Origin: Gnetum montanum | Taxonomy: Eukaryota; Streptophyta; Gnetopsida; Gnetales; Gnetaceae | Assembly (NCBI GenBank): GCA_015680685.1 | Contig: MNCI01009467.1 | Span: 51,330-115,329, forward strand | Length of the DNA stretch: 64,000 bases | Direction: 5' to 3' | Part shown: positions 45,902 to 55,904 of the stretch, in pieces | Position numbering within the stretch: the stretch's first letter is position 1 | Layout of the letters: every line of letters starts with the position of its first letter | Notes under the pieces: generated by a model | What the model saw: only the letters and a program-made list of their open reading frames with translations | The model's database searches: none | Told to the model about the DNA's origin: nothing | Made by a program: the position numbers and the translations under genes

Positions 45902-48900
45902 CTAAACATTCGGGGCAGGAGGGTCATCCCCTTTGGATCCACCAACGTCAGGGGCCCCTGCTCCACTGGGGCCATCTTCTTGGGCATCATCGCCACCTTC
46001 ATCCTGAAAATGCCAAAAAAAAACAAACAACCAACACAAGAATAAGCGAATGTCAAGATTTTAAAAGTTATTCAATGAATTAACTCCATAAGAACAAAAC
46101 GCTTACCATAGGAGATCCCCCTAAGCCAAATTCCAACCGACGAAGGATTTCCTCTTCTGAAACGCTGGCCCAATCTTTCCCATCAAGGCCTAAGTCAACG
46201 TCTGCCAAAGTTTTGCCTTTGTCAACAGCCGACCAGGTAGGACGTTTCAAAGGGAACTCGCCCACCAATGTTTCCCTAGAAGCAGTAGTGATCACTCTGG
46301 TAGGCGACTCCATTTCCACAGTCGTATTCTGAGCAAAAGTATCGAAGGCTGAATGCAAACCTAAACCTTCCACAAACATCTCTAGTTGGCGCTTTTCAAC
46401 AGACACCTCTTTTAACAACTTCTTGTAATAATGTTTGTGATTTTTCTCATCCTGACCCCACTTATGAACCTTGGAAGCGAAGGCTTTCCAATCTTGACAT
46501 TTAAGGTTCAGGAGATCAATTTGGGCTTTGCGCTTTGCCATTCTCCGAGTCAGCGATGCATGACGATTCAATAGATTCCAATACCTGGTGTATATAACCT
46601 CGGACGTTCGCTAGGAGCGATCTCCGCTTAGTTTAGTAGCGGCAAATTCGTACCGAGCCTTTAGATCGTCACGTTCCACTGACAACTCAGAGACTACCTT
46701 TTCTTTTGCCTGTATCTGTAGCCACAACTGCTCAATGGAACGCCTACAAGTCCATAACGACTTAGCATTGTGCACAAAGCCTTCTACAACTCCCTCGTAA
46801 ACAGGCCTTGGCATCTGTTCCACTTCTGGGGAAAGTGTGGTTAAACTTTCTATGCTAATGCCTTTAGAGGAATCCCATTTCAATTTAGCACCTACACACG
46901 AAAAATACAAATGTTAGGACAATATAAACAAGATGTGAAATTCCAAGCCTTTGAATAATTTATACTTATGTCAGGGTGGGCCTCTTGAATCTGTTCAGCA
47001 ACTTCCTCCGTGAGTCCAGCCACAAAGTCCATTTTGCTTGGCATTTCAGACCAAGTAAATGGCTCACAGATACGAGATGAACTAACCTCAGCGGTCCTCT
47101 CTGGGGGAGCCGTCTTCATCGGTACATCCAAACGCACCGTCCTGGTCTTGTTGCCTTCATCTGGACAAGATAAAAACACAAAAATAAAAAATACCACAAA
47201 AATGATAACTGACAGGAGAAATTGAAACGAGATAAAAGGAAAAACATACCGTGCCCTCCGTCACCTTCTAGGGGAGCGCTTAAATCCAGGTCTCCTTGAA
47301 GAAACCCGCGGAACACTTGATCGACACTGCCCTGGTCGCCTAGGGGCTCAGTTTCCATGGTTTTCTCCTTTAATTCCTCCGTTCCTTTGCCCTGGCTCTT
47401 CTCCGTATGTTCCTCGTTATTCTTCTCCGTGTTGGTTTCCTCCTCCTCGGTGATAGTCTCTAAAGCCTGTTTCCTCACTGTTTTTTTAAATTAAGCCAAA
47501 AACATCAAAGACACGTAAGCGATTGAAGTAAAAGTTATAAACAAAACGAAAACGATAAACAATAAGCAGGTGAGCTTCGCTTACCAGGCATCTTGAAGCG
47601 TATGCGCTTCACGCGTGGTCGATTCACATCAGAGACTTCCTCAGTCGTGCATTCAGGCCTCTTTAGCTTCGACTTGGCTTAGCCAATGGTCTCCTTGATA
47701 ACCCGTTCTGCCCTTCTAGTAGTGAGGGGTACGTTTTCTAGCTCCAACCCCAAACTATCACGTGTGTGGATTGAAGCGCCAGATGATCCCCCCGTGGTAA
47801 TAGAAGCAGATTCATCAATGCCTTCAGGTGCATCTTGGGATTTAGCTATCTCAAATAAATGATTGACCCACGGGCGGGATAACAGACCCCTATCCCGCAG
47901 AAAAAACTTGTTGTCTGCACGAACTACTAGGAACTCGGCAAAACGATGAAGATAACTGGCAAAGAATGCGAAGGTGAAATGGGACTGCGCCTCGGTGTTC
48001 GAACGCAACCGCACTATCTCCTTGTGCATGCCCGACAACAAAAATTGGGCTCAGTTATACCGCATGCCTGTTTCTAAGATAGTTCGCATGACACGAATAG
48101 CCTCAACCCCAAGACTCCTCACCTGGGAAAGGGTTTTAGGGAATACCTGTGCCCTGAACAGGGGATACAATTCGTTCACTTCCACAACTTTTGCTTTCCC
48201 CTACATCGGGAATCCCTTGGGACCCTTGGCCACCCCTAGCCAATCTTCCAATTCACGAATCGTCTGGAGCTCTTTATGAGCTCTATCTAATACTATATTT
48301 ACACCATCTGCCGGCATGCCAAATAAGTTGGAAAAGAACACGGGTGACAGATGAAAGACTACCTTGACACCCTTAATCCGGGTGCTGTACTGTGAGACAG
48401 ACTCATTAAAAGAGTCCATGATCCCAATCATCTCCCCGATGGATACGTTAGGACTCGGCGTCATAAAGAGCTCCATGATGCCGGCATCATCCAGGCAATG
48501 AGTGATGGACGGTGGAGCTCGCCTATGCAACCACTTTTGTGCCTTAGTCACCTCCCTGAACTTCATCGACAAAGTAGTCTTCGTTCGTTCTGTTGTCACG
48601 GGATCCCCACTAGGAGGTACATCAACTGTAAAAGCAATTTAAAATGATCATATCAGCGTAACTTCAAACAGTTGGACAAACCCACTAACATATCTAGGAA
48701 ATGTTATCATTTACCGTTAGTGGCAGATTTCGACGTGCTACCAAAGTCACCAGGGAAAACCGGCCCATTATCCGTCCAGTCTTCATGAAGCCACCCACGA
48801 GCTTTACACATTGCAAATGCTCTGGAAAACTGATTATGAAAATGGATCATCAAACCCTTCGTTTGACCCAGTACGGTCCCACGAAGGGTGGGGCCCGTCA

Positions 48901-50349
48901 TGAATGCCTCCAGAGCAGTGCGAGCAAGGGCTAATCCTTCATCTTCAATGAGTGTCCCATCCGGGTTGGTCTTCGGCCTGTAAGCAAATATGGGTTAAAA
49001 CAAGAAACAAGCACCAAACGGTGAAAGGAAAATGACAAACTTAAATATTCCTACCTGACCACTCGATACACCGTGCTGGGAGGATTTTGGAATAATGTAT
49101 GTGCATGGGCAGCTATGAACAACGCATTGTTGAGGTAATCTAACCCTCGCGGCAATAGTGCCCACACGCGCGTTAATGGACGTGTTGACCTGGGCCCACA
49201 GGTAGTACCATCATCGTTAACAAGAGGTCCCTCGTCTATGAAGACCATGACGCCCTCTGCAACTCCCGGCAGCATTGCATCACCCACGCTCCATGCAATC
49301 ACTTCGCTAAAGTTTGGCCAGATGGCCACCTCGAAATTCTTTAACAAGAAGGATAGAAATCCACATGCGCCTTCCCTGAACCAAACCCCGTTGTTATCCA
49401 CGGTCAGATTTGGGGGAACCTCGCAATCCTCAACAGGGCCAACCCATGTTAATACCCTGACAAGTTCGATAACGATGAGGAAGCGCTTGCTGTCCCTGCA
49501 AACAATCACGATGCCACGACAGATTAGCCCGAAAAGCGAAAGTTTACGTCATGAATTGACATTTGAAATCTAAAGATTCACTAACTGTTTACACTCAGCG
49601 TATACGCCGCATAAACCAACGTATATGCCGGCAAACTGTTTATACTTAGCATAAAAACGCTGGAAAAACCTCAGCGTATACGCTGTACACTAAGCGTATA
49701 CGCTGCCTAACTCAGCGTATACGTCGACAATGAACTGTTTTACGCTGTCGCCCAAACCTTTTACGCTCAACGTATACTTTGAAGAAAAACCCTCAACGTA
49801 TACGCCCAAGTGCCCTTCCAGCGTAAACAGTCTACGCCGGCGTTGAATGAAAAGTTTACGCCAGAAAGATGAAAAACAAGTTTACGCTGAAAGACAACTG
49901 CAGACTAACAGCGTATACGTCGAATAAACCCTCAGCATATACGGCATCACAGTAAACAGAATTTACGCTGATAAAACAAGCAAATCACGCTGACAAGACT
50001 TTGCGCACAAAAAACTCATGACGCCGTTGCTTACGTTGACATGCTAGTACAGGGAAAATGTTTATGTTGACAAAACTTTATGCTATAAAGTGACACTCGG
50101 CGGATACGCCGCAAAACCCCATACGCCTAAAACCCCTACACTCGGCGTATACGCCGAGACTGTCTACGCTATAAAATAAAAAGCACAGAAATAATTAGAG
50201 GCAAAGATCAGAGCCTACCTATGGGATGTCATGGGCCAGGATGGGATCCTTGGCCTGGGCAGGCCCTGCAGCATAGCTTCTGTCTCCTCCGCGAAGGTCA
50301 TGTCAGGACCCTTCCTCCCCTGGCCCTCCACTTCTTTGCCCTTGCCCAT
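45902..50349 (-). pseudogene. Eight-exon antisense gene inside Tat element D (HAD-like / plant transposon module / coiled coil)
   Basis: Minus-strand exons: 50219-50349, 49055-49495, 48715-48977, 47585-48625, 47250-47477, 46966-47160, 46107-46891, 45902-46003. All seven introns are GT-AG (acceptors preceded by TTTGCAG, CTTACAG, TTTACAG, AAACAG, GTCCAG, GTGTAG, TTTCAG), with phases 2, 2, 1, 1, 1, 1, 0 matching on both sides. Total 1,061 codons with four stops: TAG 48201-48203, TGA 48051-48053, TAA 47679-47681, TAG 46611-46613. Residues about 44-240 resemble the FCP1/NIF (HAD) phosphatase fold: NFEVAIW, RPLTRVW and the NPPSTVYR end, but both catalytic Asp motifs are changed (ELVRVL, FIAAHAHT). 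Exon 4 has a transposon-protein-like helical module (MRYN.AQFLLSGM). Exon 5 is Glu-rich, exon 7 a coiled coil (RRMAKRKAQI), exon 8 Asp/Gly-rich. Function unknown; antisense ORFs are known in Tat elements. Confidence 0.85.
49496..50218 (-). other. Intron 1 of the antisense gene, made of LTR-like GCGTATACGC repeats
   Basis: GTAGGC donor after exon 1 and TTTGCAG acceptor before exon 2. The 723-base intron is largely variants of GCGTATACGC/TTTACGCTG, the same words as in D's LTR and leader, including the 18-bp perfect palindrome CTCGGCGTATACGCCGAG at 50141-50158. Confidence 0.75.
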
Positions 50350-50631
50350 CTCAGCCTGTTTACGCTGACGAGGCAAGTTTATGCTGAAGAGAAGAAGTGT
50401 CTACGCTAACGCCCGAAAGTTTACACTCCGCGTCTACGTTGGGGTTTAATGCTGCACGTCTACGCTAGGGTTATTCTTCGACGTCTACGCTCACGAGGAA
50501 ATTTATGCTCACGCTAAGGCACTGTAGTTTATGCTTATGCTTTAACAGTTTACGCTGTCGCTTACGCTCTATCGCTTTCAAAGTAAGAAGCAAATGGACC
50601 CCCCCTTTATGTAGCACTCCGTTGACGCTGA

Positions 50632-50665
50632 CGCTGATGTTGACGCTGACGCTGACGCTGACGCC
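50632..50665. repeat. (GACGCT)n microsatellite
   Basis: About five to six near-perfect GACGCT hexamers, in the presumed 5' UTR of the antisense gene. Confidence 0.85.
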
Positions 50666-50727
50666 GTCGTTGCTCCTTTTTGCCTTTTTCCTTATTTTTC
50701 GCCCAAAAAATAAAAAATAAAAAAAAA

Positions 50728-50737
50728 TATATAATAA
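50728..50737 (-). promoter_or_regulatory. Candidate TATA box of the antisense gene
   Basis: Within an A/T-only stretch (about 50705-50760) the minus strand reads TTATTATATATT, about 380 bases before the antisense start codon. It is the only TATA-like site upstream; A/T richness alone could create it. Confidence 0.35.
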
Positions 50738-50825
50738 AAATAATAAAAATTATTAAAAATAGAGATTGTTACGTCCTGGTTCCTCTGTGGACCCCATTTT
50801 ACACGTTTACTCTGAATGTTCTAGT

Positions 50826-50995
50826 TTAAACCGCCATATTGGCCCGGTATGGCCTTAAACTGCCATTTCCCCATCCAACTTATGGCCCGGTACGACCTTA
50901 AACTGCCACTTCCCAATCCACTGACAGCTCGGTATGGCTGTAAACTACCATTGATGGCCCGGTACGGCCTTAAACTGCCGTATGTCCCGGTGTGA
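50826..50995. repeat. Second block of ...GGCCCGGTAYGGCCTTAAACTGCC repeats
   Basis: Four to five degenerate units, 35-50 bases apart, of the same design as the 30-bp repeats at 45488-45601. The two blocks bracket the antisense gene. Confidence 0.8.
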
Positions 50996-51085
50996 CGAGA
51001 ATCCACCATTATGCATGTACACATGGTTTCAAATTATCAAAAGGCATAGAACGATCTCCCTCTTTCTTATCCCGCTCTCTGTTTA

Positions 51086-52786
51086 TTGGCAAGAGCGAGC
51101 TCGATGGACTGCCAGCATTTAACTGCACCGTTAATCATTGACGGACCATACGGCAAAATTACACAAGACATTAACATAAACTTCATCAACCTAAGTTCGC
51201 CAACGGACGACGTAGTCATAGCCTCAACACAACAAACAGCAGACGGTTACGAAGGCATGACAAAATTCCTTGACATCGAGGCCGAAAGTATCACCGAAGA
51301 CTCGTTGACCAAAACCCCCATTACCATGCCCGATGGGGAAATTAAAATGTTAAAATTAAGCACATTACTACAACCGCACTTGGCCCAAGACATCCAGAAC
51401 GTGCTTAGGGAAAATATGAAAGTGTTCGCTTGGTCCTATACGGACATGCCTGGGTTAGATCCTAGAATTGTCCAACACAACATTATTCTTGACCCGAAAT
51501 TAAGACCAGTAAAACAAAAGGCATGAAAAGTTAGACTCGAGGTAGCATTGGCAGTTCACAATGAGATTACCAAACTTTATCAGGCTGGATTCATTCGGGC
51601 TGTTGATTACGTTGAGTGGGTGTCCAACATGGTCATTGTCCTAAAGAAAAATGGAAGCATTTGCCTATGTATTGACTTCTGAGATCTGAATGTAGTAACC
51701 ATAAAAGATGACTTTCCCCTACCCAGCATCGATCAACTCGTTGATTCGACCACCGGGCATGCCTTATTATCTTTTATGGATGGTTTTTCAGGATACAATC
51801 AGATACGTATCAATCCGGAACATTAACTTAGGACAACCTTCATGACCCCATGGGGAACTTTTTGTTACACAATGATGCCCTTTGGTCTCAAGAACGCTGG
51901 GGCCATGTATCAAAGAGCGATGACATTCATTTTCAGCGATTACATGCTACACTCGCTCAATGATTACGTGGATGACATTGTGGTTAAATCAAAAATGGAA
52001 GAACAACATGTACAAGATCTAGACTTAGTATTAAAACGTTGTTTAAAGTATGAATTGAGACTTAACCCAAAAAAATGTGTCTTCGGTGTCAAGATAGGCA
52101 AAATGCTTGGTTTCATAGCCTCAGAAGCAGGGATACGAGTAGACCCCGATAAGGTTAAGGCCATAATAAACCTGAAATCACCAAGCAACCTTACTGAACT
52201 ACGAGGTCTACAAGGTAGATTGCAGTTTATCAGGTGCTTCATAGAAAAACTCACGGACAAACTAAAACCTATGAACCATCTATTACGCAAAAACGTCCAC
52301 TTTGAATGGACTCTGCAGTGCCAAGAAGCATTGGAGAACATCAAGATAGCACTTGCCCGACTGCCTACAGTTTATCCACCCCAAAACCATAAACCGTTTT
52401 ACATCTACCTTGCCACTTCGGAATCGTCAATCGCGTCTATGCTTTGCCAGAAACAAGATGACGGAACCAAAGTCCCCGTATACTACTTGAGCCATGCATT
52501 AATTGCCCATGAAGAAAGGTATAACGACGTGGAGAGATCATGTTTAGCTTTGTTCTTTTCTTTAAGAAAATGGCGACATTATCTCTTCCGTAATCAGGTT
52601 TACATAATTTGCAAGGACAATGTACTGAAAGCCATAATAGGAAACATTTACGAAACAAGTCGAATAGCTCGGTGGAAAGCCATGATAGCTGAGTTTGACC
52701 TGCACTACATAGCACAATCATCAGCCAAGGGTCAAGCTATAGTAATCAAATGGCTGCATCACCAACACGTGATCAAGCATCTATAG
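51086..52786 (+). pseudogene. Reverse transcriptase and RNase H of Tat element D
   Basis: A frame with stops near 51524, 51680 and 51824. A pre-RT segment (VFAWSYTDMPGLDP) leads to the RT core: WVSNMVIVLKKNGSICLCIDF, FMDGFSGYNQI, the FCYTMMPFGLKNA motif, the catalytic YVDD at 51965-51976 and GFIASEAGI. The RNase H domain follows (PVYYLSHAL, YNDVERSCLAL), with the usual catalytic acid of the TD.. motif changed (IICKDN). The frame ends at 52784, near a +1 shift at about 52745 relative to the second RNase H. A strong pyrimidine tract ending TTGGCAAG (51048-51093) precedes it and looks like a splice acceptor. Confidence 0.88.
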
Positions 52787-54579
52787 AACCAGAATTCCCA
52801 GACGAGAGTATAAGTGCCGTAGACACAGTGCCCAATGACTACGATGCCATTCTCAACTTCGATTAAGCATCCACCTCCCAAGGAGAAAGTGCAGCCGCTA
52901 TCATCACCTATCCCTCCGGGGAGATCCGACCCTTCGCCTATCGTTTCAACTTTCATTGTACTAACAACATAGCAGAGTATGAAGGTCTCCTTAGAGGTCT
53001 CGTGGCAGCACTGGCTTCAGACATCACGCGGCTTATAGTCAGAGGCGATTCACAACTAGTCCTATACCAAGTCACAGATGTCTACACATGTAAAGCCCAA
53101 CACTTACAACCATACTGTGACTTGGCAAAACACCTAATGAAGCGATTCGAAAACATCGATGTGTAGCACATCCCTAGAAATGATAACACCATCGCAGATG
53201 CGTTAGCCACATTAGCATTAAACATATCACCCGACATGTTCCACATGTTGCCAAGCTCCATAACCAGCTGTGTTGAACCAATCACCAATACCCTTGACAC
53301 ATTTCCGATTGCATCTGTTAGCACAACACACACGCTAGAATGGTACGATGACATAAAAGAATACCTCCTGGGCAGTGAAACACCACGACATCTAACAAAT
53401 GCACAAAAAGATGCCGTGCGGAAACGTTCTAAGCAGTATACCTTGGTAGGAGACACACTATGCCAACGATCCTACGAAGGCATATTGCTAACATGCGTTA
53501 GTAGTACTGATGCCCAAACTATTGTTGAACAGGTACATGAAGGACTATGTGGAGGACACATAGCGCCAAAAGCCATGGCGACGAAAATCAGACGTTTAGG
53601 CTACTATTGGCCACACATGGAACATGACTGTCTCTCCAAAGCCAAAACATGTAGCACTTGTCAAAAACATAGTAATCTAATACATGTGCCACCAAACAAA
53701 TTGCACATAGCGCAAATAACATGGCCCTTCCAAAAGTGGGGATTGGACCTCATCGGCCCAATAACACCCTCCTCTTCTACAGGGCATGGTTTTATCATAA
53801 CCGCGACAGAATACTTCATGAAGTGGGTGGAAGCTGGTCCCCTTCGAAAAACCACATCCAAGCACGTGTGTAACTTCATGCTAGAAAGTATTGTAACCCG
53901 TTTTGGCATCCCCTTGACAATTATCATTAACAACGAGCCATAATTTAGTAGTGCTGAAACCCAAACCTTTTGTGATAGTCTGGGGATCAAACACTCGTTT
54001 TCATCCCCCTACTATCCTCAGAGCAATGGACAAGCAGAAGCAACAAACAAGACGATTATTACCATACTTAAGAAAATGCTTATCCAGAGCAAAAGAAAAT
54101 GGCACGAGCAATTGATGTACGCATTGTGGGCATACCATACTACGCACCGAACGTCAACAGGTAAAACGCTATACAGTCTTGTTTACGGTTCATAAGCTGT
54201 TTTACCGTTGGAGTTGCAGGTACCATCCTTAAGGATCACACTCTCCGGACTCCTTGAAGGAGGATAAAACAATGATCTGCGTATCATTGACTTGGACTCG
54301 GTGGAGGAGGAACGCATACGTGCACTCGATCAGATCGACTGGTACCAGAAACAACAACGGCAGCGACATCGGCATAACATCAACAAACACCCTATCAAAG
54401 AAGGGGACCTTGTGCTTAAGGTAGTCCGCGAGCACGCGGACAAATTCTCAGCCAACTGGGAAGGACCTTACTTGGTCATCCAAGCATTTGACAATGGAGC
54501 ATTCAAGTTAGCTGACATGGAAGGAAATGAGCTTGCCAATCCGACGAATCATTTGTACCTAAAACCATTCCACGTTTGA
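52777..54579 (+). pseudogene. Second (archaeal-type) RNase H and integrase of Tat element D
   Basis: Next frame, with stops such as TAA 52864 (inside FD.AS, the first catalytic Asp region), a TAG near 53164 and TAA 53941. The second RNase H has NNIAEYEGLL, LIVRGDSQLV and RNDNTIADALA: Glu and two Asp of its catalytic set. Integrase starts about 53480: the His-His-Cys-Cys zinc region (H..GGH, CSTCQKH), first Asp in WGLDLIGP, the second position reads IIINNEP (Asp to Asn), Glu in GQAEATNK. The C-terminal GPY/F module is FSANWEGPYLV (about 54451-54480). A second RNase H is a hallmark of the Tat clade. Confidence 0.88.
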
Positions 54580-55904
54580 ATACACGCTTAGGTATGTGCA
54601 AGTCCTGGAATCATGACTATAAACTGATACCACAGCTCGTCCTAGAATCATGACGATAAACTGATATCACAGAGCAGTCCTGGGTTACGAGTTAAAATCG
54701 ACGCCACGCCTGTCCTGGCATCATGATAATAAATTGATACCCCACAGTGTCCACAATGACGATAAACTAGCACCCATTCAGCATGATAGTAAACTGCCAC
54801 CGTCATAACCATCAGAGTCCGCCAAGACTACAAACTAGCTTGCCTCTGCATGGTCCGCTAAGACTAGAAACTGGCAACGTAACATCCGCCACGACGCCAA
54901 ACGGGCAATGTCCAACAGGTTATGACATAAAACTAACCCATGATAGTCCACTAAGACTATAAACGGGCACATTCATCTCCGGCACTTCACTTCACAGCCA
55001 CACTCGTTCATCAGAATCATTGCATCGCTCACCGTTCGACAATCTCACCAACATCGCCGTCATTCATACACAGTGCTCAGAACCTCCTTCAATATCTTTG
55101 ATTCCGTCTGCAACCGTGTAAGTCTAAGCTCGTTTATTCACTCATGGTTTTCTTGTCTCCTTGGAGTTATGTTTGCAGGGTGACACCTAGAGGTTTTCGC
55201 ACAAGGATGTATCTCATCGCGAGCAACAAGATGGGACAATGTTCACGGTACACATGGCGAGACTAAATCAAACCATTCACTAGTACATCCCTATTCACCG
55301 ACTCACTCCCTATCTGTCCACCAGCGCATTTTATTGAACCACACCCTCGACACACCCAGTACATTCAAAACTTTGAGCACATTGTCGCGCACTGCACCAC
55401 GTTATAGCAATTGCAACACACGGCCTGGCACCAGAGCATGAGTACAAAACCACCGCAAACCTCAAAAAAAAAAAAAAAAAAAAAAACGAGACCCCGGGCA
55501 CTTCTCATAAGCCCCAGGTGGGAATGCAGTTATCTCAAAAGCAAGTACTCATGTCCAAAACGGTCAAAGAGCGTCCAGTTGCATGGCTTTGGCTACCTGC
55601 CAACAGATTCCCCCTCAACACTAAACATGGACCCTGTTCCTCCAAAGAATGTAACACATCCTCCCGTGGCTTTGGTCTTGCCAACAAGTGCTCTTGAACA
55701 CTAACCAAGAGCCTTGTTCCGCCAAAGGATGCACATCGCATGCCTGAACCCTGAGTCTGCTAAATAATGGCTATTGACAAGGATCAGCATGCCACACATC
55801 AGAGCATCCCCTTCCCCCTGCTTAATCCCCTGGATCAGTTATTAATCCCCACCAATCTCCATGACCCCCCAGATACAAAGTTCCCCTTTCCCGATCCCAT
55901 GTAC
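54580..55904 (+). other. 3' region of element D with TAAACTG repeats
   Basis: Non-coding. From 54597 to about 54975 a degenerate tandem array of TCCTGGAATCATGAYKATAA-type units, each with (A/T)AAACTG. A GTGTAAGTC...TTTGCAG pair (55113-55178) could be an intron. An A22 run lies at 55466-55487. It is colinear with 57380-58798 of element C and breaks off just before where the 3' LTR would be. Confidence 0.7.

Larger units (their letters stand above)
39416..55904 (+). mobile_element. Tat-lineage element D, 3' LTR lost, carrying an antisense spliced gene
   Basis: Inserted into C's gag; left flank AGAGG is the presumed TSD half. Order: 5' LTR, tRNA-Asn PBS, leader, gag-protease in one frame, TAAACT repeats, an eight-exon gene on the minus strand, more TAAACT repeats, RT-RNase H, second (archaeal-type) RNase H and integrase, a 3' region. 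The second RNase H and the gag zinc motif CDYHQRNGHGTDYC place it in the Tat clade (Ogre/Retand relatives). The 3' LTR was lost by a deletion that joins D to C's integrase at 55905-55907. Confidence 0.88.

Noticed and set aside
53661-53990. Minus-strand frames inside both integrases (also 56345-56790)
   Set aside because: They recur only because the two integrases are homologous; the plus strand carries the catalytic motifs.
55466-55487. A22 run as the tail of a LINE or processed transcript
   Set aside because: Element C has an A-rich stretch at the same relative place (58198-58230), so it is part of the element's 3' region.
55411-55704. 97-codon Lys-rich frame as a small gene
   Set aside because: Created by translation of the A-run; not conserved in frame at the equivalent site of element C.
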